NCBI GenBank assembly: GCA_964539825.1
Contig: CAZIKF010000017.1
Span: 1 to 64,000, forward strand
From: CAZIKF01 sp964539825
GTDB lineage: Bacteria > Muiribacteriota > UBA6191
Length of the DNA stretch: 64,000 nucleotides
Direction of reading: 5' to 3'
This document shows positions 18,056-26,203 of this stretch, one piece after another. The position numbers and the translations under genes are program-made. The notes under the pieces are model-generated. The model did not search any database. It had not been told where the DNA came from and saw only the letters and a list, made by a program, of their open reading frames with translations. Position 1 is the stretch's first letter. Each line of letters opens with the position of its first letter.

Positions 18056-19564
18056 CTAGCCCGACTTTAGCCATCCAAGGGCCCCTTTGAGAAGCTTAGG
18101 GATAGCCTTGACCTTCTGGCTTGATCTCGGATTTCTCCAAGAGATTAGCCCCCTGAGGAGATTAAACTTCCAATCTGTATAAGGAAACCACCATATGGGC
18201 TTTAGTAGCGGAAATCCTATCAAATCGTAGTGAATGTGGCGCATTTGCACAAGGGAAAGCAGACCTTCCTCACCATGTACCGGTGCTCCATATCCAGATG
18301 TCTTTACCCCGAACCACGGCGTTTCGGGTACGGCATGGGTATAGATGCAATCGTTGATCAGGATGGTACCTGCCTCAAGCCTCAAAGAAAGATCGCGGGC
18401 ACGACTCTCATCCTTACTCCAAACAGAACTAAGTAGTCCATAGGCTGAATCATTGGCCATTTGCACAGCCTCATCCTCACTCTGAAAAGTCCTTAAACCT
18501 ACAATAGGACCAAAACTCTCTTCCTTCCATACCCTTTCTGAGCCATCACAGAGAACGAGCGTAGGTTGAAGACTGGTACCTTCCTCAGATAACTCTCCAC
18601 CTGTGAGAATCTTCTCCCGGTTTTCCTGTAATTCAGCTAACTGGTCTTCATATACCAATCTCTGTCTCTCAGCAATGATTCTTCCCAGGTCTGTAGCTTC
18701 AGAAGTCAGGCTTGTATTCTTCTGCCTCAAATTTTGCAGACCTTGCTTGAAACGAGTCAAGAACTCATCTGAAATTGACTCATGAACCAGGATTCTCTCT
18801 ACACTTGCGCAGGCCTGTCCTGAGTTCATCATGCTACCCCAGCAGGCTCCGGCAACCGCAAAGTCAAGGTCAGCATCTGCACAAATGATCATCGCGTCCT
18901 TACCTCCCAATTCGAGAGAACAAGGCTTGAGGACTTGTGCACAAGCAGCACCAATCTTGCGTCCAGTCTCGACAGATCCTGTGAACAAAATCTTATCCAC
19001 CGAAGAAGAAACCAATGCTCTTCCTGTATCCACAGCACCTTCAAAAACTTGAACCAGATTTTCTGGAAGTGGGCTCTTTGCAAAAAACTCCTTTATCCAG
19101 TGAGAGATCTTAGGAGTGCATTCAGATGGTTTCAATATGACGCTATTTCCTGCAAATAGAGCCGTCAGAGTTTCTCCCATGGGAATTGAAAATGGAAAAT
19201 TCCAGGGAGATATGATCCCTACAACGCCAAGGGGCAGAAAGACTTTTTTGGAAACTTTATGCGGAACCATGGTACTGATGCCGATTCTTCGCGGTTTTAG
19301 GATTCTGGCGCTGTTTTTGGAGTAATAGCGCAGTAATTCAATGACAGAGAGCAGTTCTGAAGAAAGGGCTTCCAGACGAGGTTTACCAGTGTCTTCCAGA
19401 ATCACAACCATCAGATCATCCGCACGATCTTCGAGTTGCCTTCCCAATTCTAAGAGGGTTCTGCCTCGCTCTTTGTGAGTAAGAGTTCCCCAGTGTCTTT
19501 GGGAATCTCTACCCAGTTGTATCGCTTTTTCAATCTCGGTACTAGTGACTTCCTGATCTCTCAT
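18056..19564 (-). CDS. NAD(P)-dependent aldehyde dehydrogenase
   Basis: 502 residues from ATG 19564; the frame extends upstream, but that part overlaps the HPt fragment and is not needed for the fold. Catalytic elements of the ALDH superfamily are complete: PWNFPF (Asn122), KPSE (Lys145), ELGGKDA (Glu218), NSGQACAS (nucleophile Cys252) and EESFGPIVG. A hydrophobic, Trp-rich C-terminal extension (HYDLIGFPLLKPIWWFPY) may bind membrane. It oxidises an aldehyde to a carboxylate; substrate unknown. It begins 19 bases after the HPt fragment and precedes iorA, suggesting a shared transcript and possibly linked aldehyde chemistry. Confidence 0.9.
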   Translation of the reverse strand: MRDQEVTSTEIEKAIQLGRDSQRHWGTLTHKERGRTLLELGRQLEDRADDLMVVILEDTGKPRLEALSSELLSVIELLRYYSKNSARILKPRRIGISTMVPHKVSKKVFLPLGVVGIISPWNFPFSIPMGETLTALFAGNSVILKPSECTPKISHWIKEFFAKSPLPENLVQVFEGAVDTGRALVSSSVDKILFTGSVETGRKIGAACAQVLKPCSLELGGKDAMIICADADLDFAVAGACWGSMMNSGQACASVERILVHESISDEFLTRFKQGLQNLRQKNTSLTSEATDLGRIIAERQRLVYEDQLAELQENREKILTGGELSEEGTSLQPTLVLCDGSERVWKEESFGPIVGLRTFQSEDEAVQMANDSAYGLLSSVWSKDESRARDLSLRLEAGTILINDCIYTHAVPETPWFGVKTSGYGAPVHGEEGLLSLVQMRHIHYDLIGFPLLKPIWWFPYTDWKFNLLRGLISWRNPRSSQKVKAIPKLLKGALGWLKSG

Positions 19565-19583
19565 CAGTCTGTTAGACCCGGAA

Positions 19584-19964
19584 TCAACCCCAGAGCTCTT
19601 GGCTCTTTGGCTGATTCGCTTCCCAGTTTTTCCGCAGAGTATCAGCCATCTGTTCAATGGTCGGGAATAGTTGCTTAACTTGCCCCCAATCCCCGCTAAT
19701 GGCAGACTCACGGATAGTATCCAATAACTCTATGGCTGATTCTTCGCCAAAAATTTTGAAGTTATACCTTAAAGAGTACAGTCCTCTTCGTAATTCGGTG
19801 AGATTTCCTGAACCTATGGATCTCTGGACCAGGTTCATGTATTTGGGGATAGATTCCTGCAGATAAACCCGCTGAATGCGGTCAACCACATTGGGTTCCA
19901 GCCCCAAGAACATCTTTTGTTTTTCCATTCGCACCTGGGGAGACATCCCTACTGTTAAATCCAC
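19584..19964 (-). pseudogene. HPt-like domain, separated by a frameshift from the hybrid histidine kinase
   Basis: 126 residues from a GTG codon, but the frame is open back to 20045, directly at the stop of the kinase gene. Read without a break, the segment LEKALKRWIRDYPCGSG continues the receiver domain naturally. The C-terminal 75 residues align with histidine phosphotransfer domains (NLTELRRGLYSLRYNFKIFG, then a helix ending SGDWGQVKQLFPTIEQM), but the phosphoacceptor His of AHxLKG is Tyr63 and the Gly is Tyr67. So this is a degenerate HPt, probably unable to carry phosphate. No clear ribosome site precedes the GTG. Confidence 0.7.
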
Positions 19965-20043
19965 CTTTTTGGAGACTTTCTCCGAGGCTATAAGGGTACC
20001 AGAACCACAGGGATAATCGCGAATCCAACGTTTTAAAGCCTTC

Positions 20044-22485
20044 TCAAGGCGTACTCATTCTGATTGGTTTTGTGAGGAAATCATCCATTCCTGCGGAAAG
20101 ACATTTTTCTCTCTCCCCTTTCATGGCATGCGCCGTTAATGCAACTATGGGAGTACTCTTACCCTGGGTTTTTTGGAAACTTCGGACATCGCGTGTGACT
20201 TCAAGTCCATCCTTCTCCGGTAATAAACAATCCATCAAAATTAAATCGTAGTCTGATTCTTCAAGACGAGCCAGGGCTTCTCTTCCATCTCCTGCCTGAT
20301 CCGCTATACAGCCGAGGTTCAAAAGCATGGCTTCCCCTACTTCCTGATTGGCGGGATCATCTTCCACCAGTAAAACCCGGGGTGTTTTTGGCCATTTTGG
20401 CGGTGCATCATCAAGAGTGGTCAAATCAAGAAGTTCGGGCACAGCATTTGTGTCTTCGTCCACCGGAAGGGAAAGTTCAAACCAGAAACAAGAGCCTGTG
20501 GGAAGCATTCGCTCATAGTTCATAACCCCTTCCATACGACCGATCAGCTGACCACATATTGCCAAACCTAATCCAGTTCCTCCCAGGTTTCGTGACACGG
20601 AACCATGTGCTTGTGTAAAAGCCTTGAATACCTCCTTGCGCTTTGATTCGGGAATTCCTATCCCCGTATCTGTCACTGAAACACGAAATCTCTGGTTGTT
20701 TTTGCGGCACTCCTTGAGACTTAATTTTAAAGACACTGATCCTTGTTCTGTGAACTTGATCGAGTTACTTAAGAGGTTAGTGACAACCTGCTGTATTCGA
20801 CTGGCATCTCCGCACAGCCATGAGCTATTCTTGTCGAGCCCTTCGGCGTAGAGTTCAATTCCCTTTTCTGATGCTTTATCTCTGAAAAGGTCTACGGCAT
20901 CCATCAGGATAGTTTGCAACCTAAATGAGCTGGATTCAATATCCAGATGCCCGGCTTCAATTCTTGAAAAATCAAGAATATCATTGATGACAGTGAGCAG
21001 GGTGTTTCCTGATTTCATCACGGTTTCCAGGCGGCCTCGCTGCTTAGAATCCAGACTTGAATGAAGTAAAATCTCGGTGAGTCCAATGATGGAATTTAGT
21101 GGAGTGCGGACTTCATGACTCATAGCGGCCAGAAATTCACTTTTCATACGGTCGGATCGCTCGGCCACTTCCTTAGCCATCTCCAATTTTTCCACCCGTG
21201 CCCGGTCCGTAATATCATGGTAGGAAGAACGACAATAGAGAAGCTTCTTATCCCGATCATATACCGCGTTGGCATCTAAACTCACATCAATCGGTTGACC
21301 GTCTCTTCGGCAAAGCCGCAGGACCACACCATGAAGCTCCTCTTTTTCCAAAAATTCCTCCAAAACCTCTCTGGCTTTCTTCAGACAAGAGGGATCATAG
21401 AAATCAAAGACCGGTCTTCCGAGAACCTCATTGCGGGTACGCTGTAAGTTCTTTAGATAAGTGTTATTACATTCCAGGATAGAGCCCGTATAGGGATCCA
21501 CTGACACCTTCATGTCAGGGGAATTATCGTAAAGGTCCAAATATTTGGATTCAGCCCGTTTTCGTTGGTCCACCTCCCGCTGAAGCCTTTCATTAAGTTC
21601 ACTGAGCTCAACAGTTCTTTCCTGTACCATTCCCTCCAGGTTCGATTGATGGCTGGCAAGTTCCTCAGCCATTTTTCTTAAATCAGAAACATCTTCGTGT
21701 ACAGCAATCCAAACAGGACCCAATTCAGGATGATCACAATGGGAGGTGTGGACCCGACACCAGAAGGCCGATCCATTTTTTCTTTGCCCCCTGACCTCTC
21801 CCTTCCATTGCCCCTTGAGACGAATTTCACGGCCAACCTCTTCGCGTAGCTCTTCAGGGTTCGCTGAATCGGAAACCATAAGAACATCCACGGACTTACC
21901 CAGTAGTTCATCGCGACTAAATCCAAACATTCTCTCGAAGGCCTGGTTGGTATAAGCGATTCTTCTATCACCCAATCGGATGATACAAACACCGGCAGCG
22001 AGATACTCGACAATCTGTGATTGAAAGCGGAGGGAATCAGCCGTCTGGATGTCCGAATCCGATTTTTGGATCATGACCAGGTAATGAATCTTTGCGTCCG
22101 CGCCTACGGATAAGTAACTGGTTCTCAGCTTTACCTGGCACAGCGTGGAGTGCGCACTGAGCATCTTCACATTCCAATTCCTGGGCCTTCCGTATCGCTG
22201 TACTTCCTCGAAGTGCTGTTGAAGAGACTCAGGATCTTCCGAATCCAGGAATTGAAGAAGCGATTGTCCCACCAATTCACCTCGGGGAAGACCAATCATC
22301 GCACCGGCCCGATAATTTGCCTCAAGAATTTTTCCGGTTTTTTCCAAAACCAGAAACCCTAGCGGCGCAAAATCGTAGTAGTGTTGAAAGCGATCCAATG
22401 CACCTAGATGCAAAGGTGTGGTGCCACTTTCGCTAGTACCCAAAAACTCAGTTTGAGGGGTCATATTAGAATCTAATATATACAT
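20044..22485 (-). CDS. Hybrid sensor histidine kinase (three PAS, HisKA, HATPase, receiver), 3' end frameshifted
   Basis: 813 residues, cytoplasmic (no membrane segment). Three PAS domains lie at about 30-145, 155-275 and 318-435, with a coiled coil at 275-315. HisKA carries SHEVRTPLNSIIG (phospho-His near 461). HATPase has the N box NLLSNSIKFT, G1 DTGIGIP and G2 GGTGLGLAI. The receiver has LVEDD, DLILMDCLLPEKDG (acceptor Asp) and TKPIR (Lys). The frame ends at TGA right after TKPIRMSTP; removing one base there joins it to the HPt-like segment downstream. The start has AGGAT upstream. It is divergent from a response regulator 70 bases away, a likely partner. Confidence 0.9.
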   Translation of the reverse strand: MYILDSNMTPQTEFLGTSESGTTPLHLGALDRFQHYYDFAPLGFLVLEKTGKILEANYRAGAMIGLPRGELVGQSLLQFLDSEDPESLQQHFEEVQRYGRPRNWNVKMLSAHSTLCQVKLRTSYLSVGADAKIHYLVMIQKSDSDIQTADSLRFQSQIVEYLAAGVCIIRLGDRRIAYTNQAFERMFGFSRDELLGKSVDVLMVSDSANPEELREEVGREIRLKGQWKGEVRGQRKNGSAFWCRVHTSHCDHPELGPVWIAVHEDVSDLRKMAEELASHQSNLEGMVQERTVELSELNERLQREVDQRKRAESKYLDLYDNSPDMKVSVDPYTGSILECNNTYLKNLQRTRNEVLGRPVFDFYDPSCLKKAREVLEEFLEKEELHGVVLRLCRRDGQPIDVSLDANAVYDRDKKLLYCRSSYHDITDRARVEKLEMAKEVAERSDRMKSEFLAAMSHEVRTPLNSIIGLTEILLHSSLDSKQRGRLETVMKSGNTLLTVINDILDFSRIEAGHLDIESSSFRLQTILMDAVDLFRDKASEKGIELYAEGLDKNSSWLCGDASRIQQVVTNLLSNSIKFTEQGSVSLKLSLKECRKNNQRFRVSVTDTGIGIPESKRKEVFKAFTQAHGSVSRNLGGTGLGLAICGQLIGRMEGVMNYERMLPTGSCFWFELSLPVDEDTNAVPELLDLTTLDDAPPKWPKTPRVLLVEDDPANQEVGEAMLLNLGCIADQAGDGREALARLEESDYDLILMDCLLPEKDGLEVTRDVRSFQKTQGKSTPIVALTAHAMKGEREKCLSAGMDDFLTKPIRMSTP

Positions 22486-22491
22486 AAATCC

Positions 22492-22520
22492 TGAATATCA
22501 AAAGGAAAATGTACTATAAT
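22492..22520 (+). promoter_or_regulatory. Possible sigma70-type promoter for the response regulator
   Basis: A perfect TATAAT lies at 22515-22520 with a weak -35 (TGAATA, 22492-22497) 17 bases upstream, 35 bases before the ATG at 22556. It sits in the 70-base gap between the divergent kinase and regulator genes. Confidence 0.4.
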
Positions 22521-22555
22521 GAAGGGAAGTTGAAGAGCTGTCCAATTGGAAAGTT

Positions 22556-23020
22556 ATGGAATCTGATCCAGAAGATGAGGATATAACGGGGGAGGAAGCT
22601 CCTATTCGAATCCTGGTCACCGAAGATGATCCTGGCGACTCTTTATTTCTCAGGGAAGTGCTGAGCGCTTCTTTCGATCAAGGTCAGTTCCCCTCTTTTG
22701 ACATGATCATCAAGGACACCATGAAGAATTCTTTGGAGTTCCTTAAATTTCAGAGACCGGACCTGATCATTCTTGATCTAACCCTTCCTGACTGCAGAGG
22801 ATTTGAAACTTTTCAAAGCGTCCACTATATGGTTCCCAACTCTCCCATTGTGGTGATGACTTCAGACGAGAGAGAGGAATTGGGTCTCCGTTCCGTCAGG
22901 GCTGGAGCTCAGGATTACCTGATCAAAGGACAGATCGACCCTAAGGCACTTCCCAGAACCCTTCGATTCGCAGTAGAACGGCAAAAGATTCGCAACAAAA
23001 CAATCAAGTATGAATTATAG
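22556..23020 (+). CDS. Single-domain response regulator (CheY-like)
   Basis: 154 residues: an acidic 17-residue lead, then one receiver domain. Landmarks are VTEDDPGDS (acidic pair), DLIILDLTLPDCRG (phosphoacceptor Asp near residue 75), VVMTSD (Thr) and YLIKGQ (Lys). The sequence continues only to a short basic helix (RFAVERQKIRNK), so there is no DNA-binding or enzymatic output domain. It probably relays phosphate or acts by protein contact. It is divergently transcribed from the hybrid histidine kinase. Confidence 0.88.
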   Translation: MESDPEDEDITGEEAPIRILVTEDDPGDSLFLREVLSASFDQGQFPSFDMIIKDTMKNSLEFLKFQRPDLIILDLTLPDCRGFETFQSVHYMVPNSPIVVMTSDEREELGLRSVRAGAQDYLIKGQIDPKALPRTLRFAVERQKIRNKTIKYEL

Positions 23021-23052
23021 GACCCCAGGCCACAAACTGAGAAATCCTGCCC

Positions 23053-24183
23053 CTACGTGCTCAACAATGACATCTTAGCCAAGACCTTCACCAGGCTAGC
23101 GCCCAGGGTTTGAGCAGAATTATGATCCCAATTTGAATCCTGGGATGGATTTCCTTTATTTTCCTTGAAGGGCATTTCCAGGGTAAGGGATGAACAGCCA
23201 AAAGTCTCACAGATATAGTTTGCCGCGATCCTGAGATCTGCATTACCAGGCTCGTCGGGGACATAGCCGATTTTTTGCTGAAAATCAGGATTTTCATTCT
23301 CGTAAAGACTACGAAACTCCGCTTCCATTCCTGCTATGCGGGAGGAATAGTGGGGAACTCCTTCACAACCGGCGGCAAAGCAATATGGAAGATCTTCATC
23401 ACCGTGAATATCCAGGAAAAAATCAACTCCCGTGGCATGAATTCTATTACGAACCCAGTAAACTTCGGGACTGCGAGCAAGAGTTGGATTCATCCATTCA
23501 CGATTGAGATTTGCTCCCCTTGCATTCGTTCGAAGATTCCCTAAAATCGCCCCGTCTGGATTCATGTTGGGAACCACATAGATCACCGCCCTTTGCCTGA
23601 GTTCCTCAGCAATCCCGCCTTCTTCCAAAAGTCTATCCAAAACTCCCTTGGCGAACCATTCTCCCATGGTCTCACCAGGATGCTGGCGACAGATGATCCA
23701 TACTTTTTTCATTACAGGTGACGGGGTTCCAATCATTAAAAGGCTAAGGGTCCTTCCCTCAGCGCTGAGACCCAGTTCTTCCTGACGGCAGTGAGTTGAG
23801 ATCTGGGAACGAGCCAGAAGTTGCTGGTGGCGATCATAGGAAAAAGGAGGGAAATAAGAAAAATACATGACATCATGATCAGGGCGATGCTGTATGGAAA
23901 GGACCTGCCCATCAAACAGCGTCCTGACCCGAAACCATTTTTGAAGATCGTAGGATGCAAAGGCCTCGTATCCCTTCCAACCGTCAGGGTAGGAGGATTT
24001 CACCGCATTCATGATTTTCAGATTTAGACTCAAACTCTTACAATTAGAAACCTGAAAAGAGAACCATTGGAACAGGGAGGCTCTGATATCGTCACGAATT
24101 TCCAGACGTACATCCCCCGGATCCTGAGAATCCAGTACTTTAATATTTCCACCGTCAAACCGGTCCGTAATTATCAAGGCCAT
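23053..24183 (-). CDS. M14-family metallocarboxypeptidase, cytosolic (CCP/Nna1-like) type
   Basis: 376 residues without a signal peptide. The N-terminal beta-sandwich (about 1-130; SFQVSNCKSLSLNLKIMNA and SYDLQKWFRVRT) is typical of cytosolic carboxypeptidases. The M14 domain has the zinc motif RQHPGETMGEW (His168, Glu171) and third ligand His260 (FLDIHGDED), substrate-binding ANLNREW and the catalytic Glu336 in LTLEMPFKEN. Bacterial members probably trim C-terminal residues from peptides or proteins; the eukaryotic relatives deglutamylate tubulin. Its substrate is unknown. It is convergent with the response regulator. Confidence 0.87.
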   Translation of the reverse strand: MALIITDRFDGGNIKVLDSQDPGDVRLEIRDDIRASLFQWFSFQVSNCKSLSLNLKIMNAVKSSYPDGWKGYEAFASYDLQKWFRVRTLFDGQVLSIQHRPDHDVMYFSYFPPFSYDRHQQLLARSQISTHCRQEELGLSAEGRTLSLLMIGTPSPVMKKVWIICRQHPGETMGEWFAKGVLDRLLEEGGIAEELRQRAVIYVVPNMNPDGAILGNLRTNARGANLNREWMNPTLARSPEVYWVRNRIHATGVDFFLDIHGDEDLPYCFAAGCEGVPHYSSRIAGMEAEFRSLYENENPDFQQKIGYVPDEPGNADLRIAANYICETFGCSSLTLEMPFKENKGNPSQDSNWDHNSAQTLGASLVKVLAKMSLLST

Positions 24184-24339
24184 AATTGATTGAGGAAGAT
24201 GCCTGAATAGTGAATAATATTCCTCAGATTATTATCTCATACCGAAAAGCAGTCGGTTTGCCCGGAGAGCCGAACAAACCAGAATCCTTTGGATTCCGTA
24301 TGAATTAAAGATTCATTAAATTTTCGGTGAATCCTGCAA

Positions 24340-24364
24340 AATAACAATCAGACATTTTGTTATT
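24340..24364. promoter_or_regulatory. Small inverted repeat, possible operator
   Basis: AATAACAA (24340-24347) and TTGTTATT (24357-24364) are perfect reverse complements nine bases apart, 40 bases before the SDR remnant. This is a typical size for a dimeric repressor site, but nothing nearby encodes a repressor. The rest of 24184-24403 is AT-rich with no gene that I can see. Confidence 0.35.
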
Positions 24365-24403
24365 GTTTAGCATATCAGCCAAACCATCAATCATGTGATA
24401 GAG

Positions 24404-24556
24404 ATGACAGAAAAAAAGGTAATCCTAATCACTGGGACTAGTTCAGGGCTGGGGCTTGCCTTGACCCAGAGATTGAAAGCATCCCAACACCAGATCATCG
24501 CTACTGCTCGCCCCGCCTCTATTGAAAGGCTGGCGGAAACAGGGATACAGCCTTGA
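24404..24556 (+). pseudogene. Truncated short-chain dehydrogenase (first 50 codons)
   Basis: The frame ATG 24404 to TGA 24556 encodes 50 residues: a beta strand, then ITGTSSGLGLALTQRL, the TGxxxGxG dinucleotide motif of short-chain dehydrogenases, then QHQIIATARPA, the second strand with Arg typical of NADP-preferring members. After this the protein stops, some 200 residues short of a full SDR. Downstream frames to the carboxypeptidase gene show no SDR core (no NAG or YxxxK), so the rest has been lost. It is too short to work as an enzyme. Confidence 0.72.
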
Positions 24557-24746
24557 GGCATATCTTCGCAGAAGACCTTTGGAAAACATCCATTGAGCAA
24601 CAAGGAATCCGCTGTTGTCCTAATAAAAGCGCAAAATGTAAATTCATCCCTTTGCATTTAGAAACTGATCCTTATAATAGTGATCTCAAATCAATTCCCA
24701 TAGGTTCCAAAGCGGGCTTTCAGTCCGTCTCTGAGTTGGAGGAAAA

Positions 24747-26156
24747 ATGAAAAATCTAGGCATTGGAATACTCTTCGCACTCGTTGCACCGCTTGCGTTT
24801 AGCGCGGACTCTATCGTTGAAGTCCCTAATAGTGCGGTCAATCAAAGAATCTTAAAACAACTGGATCTCGACTATGACTGTATGGGCAGCGATGAAAAAA
24901 ATCTTCGCTTCCTTCTTAACGAAGATGCCAGAGAGAAATTTTCCAAAAGAAAGTTTTTCAAGACCCAGCTCTTCCAGCACAGCATCACGGTCGTTGAAGA
25001 TGTTCAAACCCTTACTGAGGACATCACCAAGAAAAAAGACCTCGGGATCTATCACACTTTTGAGGAGATGGAGCAGGAACTACAAGTGGTTGCGCAGACT
25101 CAATCAGGACTCGCTTCACTAAAGGTTGGGGCTCAGTCCCATGAAGGCCGCCCCATCTATGTTTTGGAAATCACTGCCAAGGCATCCGAGCGGGAAAAGG
25201 TTAACTTCCTGGTAACCGGAACCCACCACGCCAGGGAATGGATCAGCACGGAAGTACCGCTGGCCTTCATCAAGCACCTTACCGAGGGTTATGGGCAAGA
25301 TCCTGTAGTCACGGAACTTCTCGACACAAGTGTGATCGTAGTCGTTCCTATGTTAAACCCTGACGGTGGTGTTCATTCCCGTACCAAGAGCACCATGTGG
25401 CGCAAGAATAGGCGCAAGCCCGAAGGAAATTGGAGAACAGGTGTAGATAATAATCGAAACTACCCTTATCACTTTGGGGGAGCAGGAGCATCTGGCTATA
25501 GCGGTTCCCAGACCTACCACGGACCTGAAGCGCTTTCTGAAATTGAAAATCAACTCGTTGTACAGCTCACCGAAGAATATGGATTCAAGGCTGGAGTCTC
25601 CTTTCACTCCTATTCTGAACTCGTTCTGTGGCCCTGGGGCTATACATCAAAAATCCAATCCAAGGATCATGAGATCTTCGCACGGTTTGGAAATGAAATG
25701 GGCAAAATCATGAAGTATAAGCCCATGCAGGCTTCCAAACTATACCCCGCATCAGGAGTTTTTGATGACACCATGTATGCCAATTATGGGGTCCTGGCTT
25801 ATACCATTGAGCTGGGTACCCAATTTGTCCCCCGGGAAGACGATGTCGCCGGGATTCAGGCTAAGAGCATCGAAGCCCTTAGATACCTGTTTACCAACGC
25901 GAGAAATCCATTTGGGAATACACAGAACACACCGGTCAGAAAGGCGCAAAGGATTCTGGAGCGTCTGGTCTACCACCTGGAAGATCCTAATAACAAAGTG
26001 GAGATCTCCAGGGATCATGAAGAACTCTCGAAGTTTGATTCTGAGCTTCTTGGTAAAGCGATGAACGGATTAAAGATGCATCCTGCTCTTCAGGATACAG
26101 TTGTACAAGGAATGACTCGTCATCGTCGTCACCAAAAACTGCATTCAGCCAATTGA
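24747..26156 (+). CDS. Secreted zinc carboxypeptidase, M14A-like (copy 1)
   Basis: 469 residues: a signal peptide (1-20, ends FSA), a propeptide-like region (about 21-100) and an M14 domain starting at GIYHTFEEME. Active-site elements follow the pancreatic carboxypeptidase pattern: GTHHAREWIS (zinc His161, Glu164), the MWRKNRR arginine region, GVDNNRNYPY (substrate-binding Asn-Arg), SFHSYSE (zinc His287) and TIELGT (catalytic Glu355). The basic C-terminal tail is RHRRHQKLH. It should remove C-terminal amino acids from peptides outside the cytoplasm. It is followed by a close paralogue 47 bases later. Confidence 0.9.
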   Translation: MKNLGIGILFALVAPLAFSADSIVEVPNSAVNQRILKQLDLDYDCMGSDEKNLRFLLNEDAREKFSKRKFFKTQLFQHSITVVEDVQTLTEDITKKKDLGIYHTFEEMEQELQVVAQTQSGLASLKVGAQSHEGRPIYVLEITAKASEREKVNFLVTGTHHAREWISTEVPLAFIKHLTEGYGQDPVVTELLDTSVIVVVPMLNPDGGVHSRTKSTMWRKNRRKPEGNWRTGVDNNRNYPYHFGGAGASGYSGSQTYHGPEALSEIENQLVVQLTEEYGFKAGVSFHSYSELVLWPWGYTSKIQSKDHEIFARFGNEMGKIMKYKPMQASKLYPASGVFDDTMYANYGVLAYTIELGTQFVPREDDVAGIQAKSIEALRYLFTNARNPFGNTQNTPVRKAQRILERLVYHLEDPNNKVEISRDHEELSKFDSELLGKAMNGLKMHPALQDTVVQGMTRHRRHQKLHSAN

Positions 26157-26203
26157 TTCATAGAACAAACTTAATCAACACTACTTGAATGAAAAGAGTC
26201 CAA

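Noticed and set aside
24553..24750. 65-codon frame between the SDR remnant and the carboxypeptidase
   Set aside because: Tested as a continuation of the SDR, but it has no NAG or YxxxK motif and no ribosome site.
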